Shown in pieces: positions 1 through 6,971 of a stretch of DNA of 62,807 nucleotides (positions are counted from its first letter, which is position 1; each line of letters begins with the position of its first letter). The stretch spans positions 1-62,807 of the forward strand of contig CAYYMH010000022.1 in NCBI GenBank assembly GCA_964472785.1, in the 5' to 3' direction. Source of the DNA: CAYYMH01 sp964472785. GTDB taxonomy: Bacteria > Zhuqueibacterota > Zhuqueibacteria > Thermofontimicrobiales > Thermofontimicrobiaceae. The notes beneath the pieces were generated by a model, which ran no database searches, had not been told where the DNA came from, and saw only the letters and a program-made list of their open reading frames with translations. The translations under genes and the position numbers were made by a program.

Positions 1-11
1 ACGCATTTTTG

Positions 12-860
12 TCAAAATTGAGTAAAAAAAATTTTAACTGTCGAAGTTGGGTTAGATCCATCTGCTATCATTTCTTTGTCAGCCAACGGTTGTTGATTAT
101 AGACAATACTATCAATCGACCAGAAAAAATCGCCAGAACTATCAACATTTTGGCAATTCGGACCAGGACCATGATAACTTATAATTGCACCATTTAAACC
201 GTTTGTGACAATATCTGGAAATGAACCTGCGGCTAATGGATCGTTTAAATCAATGCCATTTGTTTCCCAGACAGTTTCACCATAATTGTTAATTCTTTGC
301 ACATAAATACCATTTGGTCCGCGACGATTGTCCTGCCAGACAATGATGGCTCCACCTTCATTATCAGTAACAGCACCGGCATTGAATTGATTATTTTCAG
401 CCGTACAAACTGCCACACCATCATAATCCCAAAGCAAAGCACCAGTACTATCAATCCGCTGGGCATAAATATCTAATTCCTCAATGGGCTCGGGATGAAA
501 AAAATACTTCCAATCTGTCCAAACAATAATAGCTCCACCGTGTCCGTCGCTGATAACATCCGCGATTTTTTTATATTCCCGGGCTGAACACACAGGGATC
601 CCTCTATCGTCCCAAATTTTATACCCGTAACGATTAAGCCGTTGCGCGTAAATATGGCGCAGTCCCATCGGATCGGTTTCATCTTCCCAGACAATAATGG
701 AATTCCCCATTTCATCCACCACAATATGTGGATTAAACTGGTTGTTTGGTTCTGTGCAGATTGGAGTGTTTTGAGCTGGATCGGTTGACCATTGTGAAAA
801 GCACACAGACGATCCCCAAAATAGCATTACAATAATAATGAATTTGAAGAATTTTATCAT
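12..860 (-). CDS. Exported repeat protein (beta-propeller-like), unknown function
   Basis: I start this at the ATG ending at 860 because GGAGGA sits five bases upstream; an upstream in-frame ATG at 908 has no such site. The first ~22 residues form a signal peptide (hydrophobic stretch, then CFSQ). The mature part holds about four repeats of ~50 residues, each with a D..GG.IIVW.D core followed by a (A/V)QR(L/I) strand. This pattern is typical of exported WD40/propeller-like proteins whose C-terminal sorting tail lies further on. The last ~15 residues (after IADGSN) lose the repeat pattern and end at a stop just past a run of eight T (coding strand), so a frameshift, or an assembly error near the fragment edge, is possible. 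The function is not recognised. Confidence 0.6.
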   Translation of the reverse strand: MIKFFKFIIIVMLFWGSSVCFSQWSTDPAQNTPICTEPNNQFNPHIVVDEMGNSIIVWEDETDPMGLRHIYAQRLNRYGYKIWDDRGIPVCSAREYKKIADVISDGHGGAIIVWTDWKYFFHPEPIEELDIYAQRIDSTGALLWDYDGVAVCTAENNQFNAGAVTDNEGGAIIVWQDNRRGPNGIYVQRINNYGETVWETNGIDLNDPLAAGSFPDIVTNGLNGAIISYHGPGPNCQNVDSSGDFFWSIDSIVYNQQPLADKEMIADGSNPTSTVKIFFTQF

Positions 861-1159
861 AGCATTCCTCCGGTTTTTTCTGAAACTTTTGTAAAAAAGA
901 ATCCACATTAATTAAAAGACGTTTTCAAGTTCCGATTCAGCATCAGGCACAGGTTATCAAAACGCAGTCATCAATCCAGGTTTGATGTCAGTCAGTTATC
1001 CCAAGCAGAATCTGTTCCGTAGATTTCAGAGCCGTTGTAGAAGCAAAAGGGTAAATTGTGAATTTACATTTATATATTAGAATTTATCAAACAAATATTG
1101 ATAATGCAATGCATATTTTTAAATCTTTTCGTCTGATCTTGAACCAAAATCCCAAGACT

Positions 1160-1284
1160 CAAATCCCAAATAACAAATAAATTCCACGTTTCAAATCCTA
1201 AATTCAAAACAACAACTGTTTCGGTCATTGAAATTTTGCATTTGTGATTTGTTTGGAATTTGTAGCTTGTTATTTGGAATTTCA
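1160..1284. repeat. Imperfect inverted repeat, CAAATCCCAAATAACAAAT type
   Basis: The left part (from 1160) reads CAAATCCCAAATAACAAAT. The right part, ending near 1284, reads TTGTTATTTGGAATTT, so the two ends can pair imperfectly over tens of bases. It lies directly after the stop of the T9SS-tail fragment and fills most of the 909-1288 gap. I see no gene in that gap. Low-complexity palindromes of this flavour are common between genes of uncultivated bacteria. A role as terminator or transposition-derived repeat is inferred. Confidence 0.5.
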
Positions 1285-1288
1285 GAAA

Positions 1289-1723
1289 TTATCTCATCAA
1301 AAGCGTTTTTTTAACACTTCGCTGTCCATGAACGATGAGCTCATAAAAATAAACACCGGTAGCAACCATTGTTCCCTCTGATGTTTGTCCTTCCCATATA
1401 ATTTGGTGTTGTCCTTTCTGCCAATGGGTTTGATTCGCAGTGAACACTTTTTGTCCGAATAAATTGAAAATATTAAGCGTCACGGATGCTGGGTTGGGTA
1501 GTTCAAATTTAATATTGGTTTGAGAATTAAAAGGATTAGGAAAGTTTTGATACAGTTCAAACGATGAGGGGCGATGCGTTTTTCGGTCGTTGTCTGTCAC
1601 CGATGATGATGTTCTGTGATAAGTATGCAACCCCAAGAAGTTGGTTTCGCAATAGAATTTGTGTGTCGAGTCCGGATGAAAGGCAAGACAGCTATTTCCC
1701 GCTTGTTTATCCGCGTATCTCAC
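1289..1723 (-). pseudogene. Orphan T9SS type A C-terminal sorting domain (fragment)
   Basis: The last ~90 residues are a textbook type A sorting domain of the type IX secretion system: FELYQNFPNPFN, then a TNIKFELP strand, LFGQKV, and a GVYFYELIV...KKTLLMR end. In intact proteins this tail directs a folded cargo across the outer membrane and is then cleaved. Here only about 50 unremarkable residues precede it. The best start is a GTG with no ribosome binding site, and no signal peptide is present. I read it as the surviving 3' end of a larger exported protein. It implies that the organism has, or had, a T9SS, which itself is not in the window. Confidence 0.6.
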
Positions 1724-1842
1724 TGAACAAAATGAATCATAATTTGCATTTTAACATCTAATGAAGTGAATTTTTAAGAATTCAAGATTCAATAATAAAC
1801 AATGATTCAAAATAAATTAAGCCTTATTAGGAGGAATGAAAA

Positions 1843-2139
1843 ATGGCAGAACGAAAAGTAGCACCGAAAGTGTACGCATATCCGGATGAAGATCATGAAA
1901 ACCTGCTGGTTGAAATTGAATTACCCGGTGTTGCAAAAAACGACATTCAATTTAAATTGCACGAGGATAGTTTTTATATTCATGCCAAAAAAGAAGGCGT
2001 AGAGTACGCGACGTCCTATTCCATCTGCTGTCCGGTAAAAGCAGAAGCTGCAGAAGCACAATACGCTGACGGACTGTTGTCAGTCAAAGTCCCGTACAAA
2101 CAACCGTTTGAAGACGCAGTGGAAGTAAAAATCAATTAA
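1843..2139 (+). CDS. Small heat-shock protein (Hsp20/alpha-crystallin family)
   Basis: At 98 residues this is little more than an alpha-crystallin domain: NLLVEIELPGVAKNDIQFKL, then the A.Y.DGLLSVKVPY strand typical of Hsp20 proteins. Such proteins are ATP-independent holdases that bind unfolding proteins in the cytoplasm. The N-terminal arm is very short (~18 residues). The C-terminal IxI motif needed for large oligomers is not obvious, since the protein ends in VEVKIN. It may therefore form dimers or small assemblies. AGGAGG lies nine bases upstream of the ATG. It is a single-gene unit closed by a hairpin terminator. Confidence 0.85.
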   Translation: MAERKVAPKVYAYPDEDHENLLVEIELPGVAKNDIQFKLHEDSFYIHAKKEGVEYATSYSICCPVKAEAAEAQYADGLLSVKVPYKQPFEDAVEVKIN

Positions 2140-2168
2140 GTCAGTGAAAATTTTGAAATGGGGAGTGA

Positions 2169-2214
2169 AAAGCAATCTGATGTGTTCGGTTCATCGGGTT
2201 GCTTTCCTTTTATC
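2169..2214 (+). terminator. Rho-independent terminator after the Hsp20 gene
   Basis: AAAGCAATCTGATG (2169-2182) pairs with CATCGGGTTGCTTT (2192-2205) over 14 positions, two of them G-U, leaving a nine-base loop. CCTTTTAT follows. It lies 30 bases past the stop codon. Confidence 0.75.
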
Positions 2215-2280
2215 GGATTGAGAAGGGAAATGCCAGAGAGGTAGATAGTTCAAAGAGGAATACAAAGAAAAATGCCAACG

Positions 2281-2408
2281 GACACTTTTTTTTGCCACGG
2301 ATTAACACGTATTTTTACAGATATTTTCCTTGATTTGAAGAATTCTTTAAAATATGTGTCTATCTGTTACTGTCTGTGGCAATAAATATTATTTTTTAAA
2401 AAGTGTAC
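2281..2408. repeat. MITE-like palindromic element, copy 1 (GCCACGGATTAACAC type)
   Basis: This is a 128-bp element with near-inverted ends, GACACTTTT at the left and AAAAGTGTAC at the right. Inside these, GCCACGGATTAACAC on the left faces GTGTCTATCTG...CTGTGGC on the right. A second copy with the same ends and core lies at 32451-32582. It occupies the middle of the 2140-2602 gap, which otherwise holds only a terminator and AT-rich sequence. No coding capacity. Confidence 0.7.
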
Positions 2409-2602
2409 AATCGCAATTATAGTCATCACAAAGTGGTTTTAAGATTTCGCCTTTTTATCCTCTCTTGGTAAGAGAGGACTAAGGTGAGTTCTTATAATAG
2501 AAAATTTTAAAATCACTTTCACATTAGTATAGAAATAACAAATTTTATTCATTTTTTATTTGAATATTAACATTTTCATTATTATATTGGAGGAGACGAA
2601 GT

Positions 2603-3124
2603 ATGGCTATCGAGCGGAAAGGTGCAGTCACGTTTCAGGGTAAGCCGTTAACGGTTATCGGACCGGAGCTGAAGGTCGGAGATGGCGCACCGGATTTTAA
2701 AGTGTTATCCAATGATTTGAAAGAAGTAACGTTAAAAAGCAGTGCCGGAAAAGTGCGGTTGATCAGTGTCGTTCCGTCATTGGATACTGGTATTTGCGAT
2801 GCGCAAACACGGCGTTTTAATAAAGAAGCAGCGAAGTTCGGCGATGATGTCGTTGTGTTGACCATCAGTGCGGATTTACCGTTCGCACAAAAGCGCTGGT
2901 GCGGCGCAGCCGGAGTGAATCAGGTCGACGTGTTATCCGATCATTTGAATATGAGTTTCGGCGATGCTTATGGTACCCACATCAAAGAACTGCGGCTGGA
3001 GCAGCGATCGATTTTTATTGTGGATAAAGATGATGTGATCCGTTACGTTCAGTACGTTCCTGAGGTGGCGCAACATCCGGATTACGATGACGCATTAGCT
3101 GCACTCAAAGAATTAACCCAATAA
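2603..3124 (+). CDS. tpx: Thiol peroxidase Tpx (atypical 2-Cys peroxiredoxin)
   Basis: Thiol peroxidase reduces hydrogen peroxide and alkyl hydroperoxides with electrons from thioredoxin. The 173 residues match the family length. The peroxidatic cysteine is C65 in PSLDTGICDAQTRRFN, with the conserved Thr at 62, and the resolving cysteine is C100 in ISADLPFAQKRWCG. The spacing is one residue longer than in the E. coli enzyme. Other hallmarks are TFQGKPLTVIG near the N terminus and PDY..AL..LK at the end. GGAGGAG precedes the ATG. It is a monocistronic unit with a perfect terminator hairpin, suggesting independent oxidative-stress expression. Confidence 0.93.
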   Translation: MAIERKGAVTFQGKPLTVIGPELKVGDGAPDFKVLSNDLKEVTLKSSAGKVRLISVVPSLDTGICDAQTRRFNKEAAKFGDDVVVLTISADLPFAQKRWCGAAGVNQVDVLSDHLNMSFGDAYGTHIKELRLEQRSIFIVDKDDVIRYVQYVPEVAQHPDYDDALAALKELTQ

Positions 3125-3155
3125 TTCGGTTAAGTTTTGATTTAATAAATTTTAA

Positions 3156-3205
3156 TGATCAAGCACAGTTGCCACATTGTGCTTGATCAGCTTTCTTTTT
3201 CTTCG
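3156..3205 (+). terminator. Terminator after tpx
   Basis: The perfect 12-bp inverted repeat TGATCAAGCACA/TGTGCTTGATCA (3156-3167 and 3178-3189) has a 10-base loop and a T-rich tail CTTTCTTTTTCTT. Confidence 0.85.
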
Positions 3206-3290
3206 TTTGACTGCTTTTTAAAATATGGAAAAAAGTGAAGATGAATAATTTTTTTCGATGCTTGCAAAATATATCTCTTTTAGAATACTC

Positions 3291-3363
3291 ACCGCAGAGA
3301 CGCAGAGGACGCAACGTAAAAATAAAATACGAAAAATCTCAGCGCTCTCTGCGCCTCTGCGGT
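3291..3363. repeat. Hyphenated palindrome, CACCGCAGAGACGCAGAGG type, copy 1
   Basis: ACCGCAGAGACGCAGAGGACGC pairs with the reverse complement of GCGCTCTCTGCGCCTCTGCGGT with few mismatches, around an AT-rich centre of about 25 bases. It lies between the tpx terminator and the aconitase ribosome binding site and fills most of that 309-bp gap. A relative sits at 10096-10167. Such repeats are widespread in environmental genomes and their function is not established. Confidence 0.65.
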
Positions 3364-3433
3364 TTTATTAATATTTCATTTTTATTTGGCATGATTTCAA
3401 AATTAGAGTCTAATTAAAACACGAGGAAAAAAT

Positions 3434-6145
3434 ATGGCCACACAAAATGTTTCTGATTCTTTCGGTGCCCGGGCTGGTTTTGAGACGGAAAAGGGGAATA
3501 TCAACTTTTACCGTTTGTCAAAACTGGAAGAAGACGGCATCGGAAAGGTGTCTCGCTTACCTTTTTCTATTAAAATTGTCCTGGAAAATTTACTTCGAAA
3601 TTGTGATGAAAAAATAGTGACCAAAGATCACGTAAATGCCGTTGCTTCCTGGTCTCCGAAAGCCACGCAGCGGTCTGAAATCCCTTACAAACCGGCTCGG
3701 GTGATCATGCAGGATTTTACCGGCGTGCCGGCAGTGGTGGATTTGGCAGCGCTACGTTCGGCAATGTCACGCGCTGGTGGTGATCCCAAAAGAATCAATC
3801 CGATCGTGCCGGTGGATTTGGTGGTTGATCATTCCGTGCAAGTCGATGAATATGGCTCGGACAAAGCGCTGGAACAGAACGCTGCATTGGAGTTTGAGCG
3901 CAACCGCGAACGCTACGAGTTTCTGCACTGGGGACAACAGGCGTTCCGCAACTTCCGTGTGGTGCCTCCGGCAAGCGGAATTGTCCATCAGGTGAATTTG
4001 GAATATCTGGCCAATGTCGTACAAACGCACAAAGAAAACGGCATGCTGACTGCATTGCCGGACACGCTCGTGGGTACGGATAGTCACACTCCAATGATAA
4101 ACGGACTGGGCGTTGTCGGCTGGGGCGTCGGCGGAATCGAAGCTGAAGCTGTGATGCTGGGACAGCCGATTTACATGCTCATTCCCGAAGTTGTCGGATT
4201 CAAACTTTACGGAGAACCCAAACCCGGCGTTAACGCGACGGACATCACACTGACCGCTGTTCAGATGCTGCGGCAGCATGGTGTTGTCGGTAAATTTGTG
4301 GAATACTACGGGCCGGGGATAAGCAATATGAGTTTGCCGGATCGGGCAACATTGTCGAACATGTCCCCGGAGTACGGGGCGACGATCGGATTTTTCCCGG
4401 TGGATCGGGAAACGTTGCATTATCTCAAGCTCACCAATCGTCCTCCAGCATTAATTAATTTAATTGAAAAATACACCAAAGAGCAGGGTTTGTTCCGCAC
4501 AGATGATATGCCTGAACCGGAATTCACTGAAACGCTTGAACTAAATCTGGGTGATGTCGAACCGAGCATTGCCGGACCAAAAAGACCGCACGACCGGATT
4601 TTACTCAAAGAAGCGAAAAAGGCGTTTCAAGTTACTTTGAAAGCACCGTTTGACAAGCGGGGATTTAATTTGGCGGATGACAAACTGAACGCCAAAGCGC
4701 CGGTCACCATGCACGGAAAGCAGGATGAAATGGAGCACGGTTCAGTGGTCATTGCGGCGATTACCAGTTGCACCAATACCAGCAATCCGTCGGTGCTGGT
4801 TGGCGCTGGTATTTTGGCGAAAAAGGTAGTGGAGAAAGGATTAACCGTCAAACCATTTGTGAAAACCAGTCTGGCGCCCGGTTCCAAAGTGGTGACGGAT
4901 TATCTCGATGATACTGGCTTAACGCCTTATCTGGACAAACTGGGATTTCACACGGTGGGTTACGGCTGTGCCACGTGTATCGGAAACAGCGGGCCTTTGC
5001 CTGAACCGGTTTCCGAAGCCATTTCAGTCGGTGATCTGGTAGTCGCAGGTGTGTTAAGCGGGAACCGAAATTTCGAGGGCCGCATTCATCAGGAAGTCAA
5101 AGCCAACTATCTGGCATCACCGCCGCTGGTGGTGGCGTACGCGATTGCCGGAAGCATGAATGTGGATTTGACAACGGAACCGCTCGGCACTGGTAAAGAC
5201 GGGCAACCAGTGTACCTGAAGGATATCTGGCCCACAGAACAGGAAATCGGCGCCATGTGCGAAAAAGCCTACAATCCGCGTTTATTCAAGAAAGAATACA
5301 CCGGCATCGAGCAGAGTAATGAAACCTGGAACGCGATTCCGGCAACTGGCAGCGATATTTACGAGTGGGATCCGGAATCCACTTACATTCAGGAGCCCCC
5401 GTTTTTTGTCGATTTTCCGCCGGAAGCACCTCCCATTCAATCCATTGAAAACGCCCGGGTGCTGGTGAAAGTGGGCGACAGCATCACCACGGATCATATT
5501 TCGCCCGCCGGAGCGATTGCCAAAGAAAGTCCGGCAGGGAAATATTTGATCAGCCGGGGTGTGCAACAGAAAGATTTTAACAGCTACGGCTCCCGCCGCG
5601 GCAATGATCGCGTGATGACGCGCGGCACGTTTGCCAATATTCGGTTGAAAAATCAAATGGCGCCCGGCACTGAAGGTGGCTGGACGACCTATCTGCCGAC
5701 GGATGAAGTAATGACGCTTTACGAAGCATCTCAAAAATATCAGGCAGATGAAACACCGCTCATTGTGTTGGGCGGAAAGGAATACGGATCCGGCTCCAGC
5801 CGGGACTGGGCTGCCAAAGGTACGATTTTGTTAGGCATCAGAGCCGTGCTGGCGGAAAGCTACGAGCGCATTCACCGCAGTAATCTGGTGGGTATGGGCG
5901 TGTTGCCATTGCAGTTCAAAGATAGCGACAGTGTCAAATCGCTCGGTTTGAACGGAAAAGAAAAATACACGATTCACATCGACGATGATGTTCAACCCGG
6001 ACAAAAGATCAAAGTTGAAATTGAAGACGATGGGCAATCCCGAACCATTGAAGTGATCTGTCGTTTGGACACGCCTGTGGAGGTGGAATATTACCGGAAT
6101 GGTGGTATTTTGCACACGGTGTTGCGGAATTTTATGAAGGGGTAA
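3434..6145 (+). CDS. acnA: Aconitate hydratase A
   Basis: The enzyme isomerises citrate and isocitrate through cis-aconitate in the TCA cycle, using a cytoplasmic [4Fe-4S] cluster. The 903 residues match the AcnA/IRP1 class. Cluster ligands are visible as C446 (SCTNTSNPSV), C512 and C515 (GYGCATCIGNSG), with the same 66+3 spacing as E. coli AcnA. The swivelling C-terminal domain carries the GDSITTDHISPAG and YGSGSSRDWAAKG substrate-binding motifs. GAGGAAAAA precedes the ATG. It stands alone, bounded upstream by a palindromic repeat and downstream by a hairpin. A 217-codon antisense ORF within it is a shadow. Confidence 0.97.
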   Translation: MATQNVSDSFGARAGFETEKGNINFYRLSKLEEDGIGKVSRLPFSIKIVLENLLRNCDEKIVTKDHVNAVASWSPKATQRSEIPYKPARVIMQDFTGVPAVVDLAALRSAMSRAGGDPKRINPIVPVDLVVDHSVQVDEYGSDKALEQNAALEFERNRERYEFLHWGQQAFRNFRVVPPASGIVHQVNLEYLANVVQTHKENGMLTALPDTLVGTDSHTPMINGLGVVGWGVGGIEAEAVMLGQPIYMLIPEVVGFKLYGEPKPGVNATDITLTAVQMLRQHGVVGKFVEYYGPGISNMSLPDRATLSNMSPEYGATIGFFPVDRETLHYLKLTNRPPALINLIEKYTKEQGLFRTDDMPEPEFTETLELNLGDVEPSIAGPKRPHDRILLKEAKKAFQVTLKAPFDKRGFNLADDKLNAKAPVTMHGKQDEMEHGSVVIAAITSCTNTSNPSVLVGAGILAKKVVEKGLTVKPFVKTSLAPGSKVVTDYLDDTGLTPYLDKLGFHTVGYGCATCIGNSGPLPEPVSEAISVGDLVVAGVLSGNRNFEGRIHQEVKANYLASPPLVVAYAIAGSMNVDLTTEPLGTGKDGQPVYLKDIWPTEQEIGAMCEKAYNPRLFKKEYTGIEQSNETWNAIPATGSDIYEWDPESTYIQEPPFFVDFPPEAPPIQSIENARVLVKVGDSITTDHISPAGAIAKESPAGKYLISRGVQQKDFNSYGSRRGNDRVMTRGTFANIRLKNQMAPGTEGGWTTYLPTDEVMTLYEASQKYQADETPLIVLGGKEYGSGSSRDWAAKGTILLGIRAVLAESYERIHRSNLVGMGVLPLQFKDSDSVKSLGLNGKEKYTIHIDDDVQPGQKIKVEIEDDGQSRTIEVICRLDTPVEVEYYRNGGILHTVLRNFMKG

Positions 6146-6171
6146 ATTGCACGTCGAAAGATGAATGACTT

Positions 6172-6211
6172 AAATCGCATCAACATCGAAATGTGAATGT
6201 TGATGCGATTT
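6172..6211. terminator. Hairpin between convergent acnA and EamA genes
   Basis: The perfect 15-bp inverted repeat AAATCGCATCAACAT / ATGTTGATGCGATTT (6172-6186, 6197-6211) has a 10-base loop. The stem ends in A/T runs on both sides, so it could serve both convergent transcripts. The T tail after the stem is weak. Confidence 0.65.
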
Positions 6212-6268
6212 AATTATTTCGGATAAATTTTTGCTGGAACCAATGATTTTAAAAATAAGCTTCAAAAT

Positions 6269-6721
6269 TCATTTCACCGTTCCACGAGATAACTGAATCA
6301 GGACAATCCCCACAACGATCGCTATCAGTCCGATGGCGATTTTGGGATCGATTTTTTGCGTGCCGCGGATGAGTCCCATCACGGTGCCGGCGATCGGTGA
6401 GAAGGCAAAGGCAATCGCCAGGGTGACGCCCAGATTTTGGGACGTTGATAGCGCCGCGTAAAAACTCCACATGCCGAAACTACCGCCAATGATTCCTCCT
6501 CCGATGATGATCATCAGCCAGGCTTTGGTGTTCGCTGGATCGCCGATTGTCTTCCAGGTGGGAATGGAAATGAGTCCTAAAATGATCAGCGCGACACAGG
6601 TTCGCAATGTAATACCGGCGATGGCGGGCATTTTCATTGACTGTAAACCCAACTTTTCAAAATAGCCGCCAATGCCCCAAAATGTTCCGGCTAAAATCGC
6701 ATATAGCAAATAAACTCGCAT
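6269..6721 (-). CDS. Half-size EamA/DMT-family membrane transporter
   Basis: I use the ATG at 6721 because GGAGG lies eight bases upstream on this strand; a longer frame reaching 6772 lacks a site. The 150 residues are almost entirely hydrophobic with about five membrane spans, including AILAGTFWGIGGYF at the start, ITLRTCVALIILGLI, the glycine-rich MIIIGGGIIGGSFGMWSFY, and a final IGLIAIVVGIVLIQL. This is one EamA unit. Most drug/metabolite exporters have two in ~300 residues, so it should work as a dimer, as known for other half-size members. The substrate cannot be read from sequence. Confidence 0.75.
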   Translation of the reverse strand: MRVYLLYAILAGTFWGIGGYFEKLGLQSMKMPAIAGITLRTCVALIILGLISIPTWKTIGDPANTKAWLMIIIGGGIIGGSFGMWSFYAALSTSQNLGVTLAIAFAFSPIAGTVMGLIRGTQKIDPKIAIGLIAIVVGIVLIQLSRGTVK

Positions 6722-6971
6722 TCGTGTTTTCCTCCAAAGTTTGTTCCAAATCAACAGCAGTTCGGAATTCATCCGTCAGGATTTTATTTAATTTTTCAGA
6801 ATAGTGGTTTCCTTTGATCAAAGTTTTGAATTGCCAAAATATACTGAACTTCAATCAAAATATCAATGTTCTTTTCAGCCAAAAAAGAGTTTGATTTTGT
6901 CGAATAATTTTCTAATTTATCAGAATACAATTTGACAGTATTCGTTTAAAATTTTTAAAAAGGAAACCGAA

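Noticed and set aside
2560..2588. TTGAAT-17-TATATT promoter for tpx
   Set aside because: The predicted start would fall within the ribosome binding site, and the sequence is so AT-rich that a chance match is likely.
3285..3370. CRISPR-like repeat array
   Set aside because: The GCAGAG-rich repeats are single hyphenated palindromes, not regularly spaced direct repeats with unique spacers; no cas gene is present.
3767..4420. 217-codon open frame antisense to aconitase
   Set aside because: It lies wholly inside the acnA coding frame, has no ribosome binding site and encodes a Cys/His/Arg-heavy sequence typical of reverse-strand shadows.
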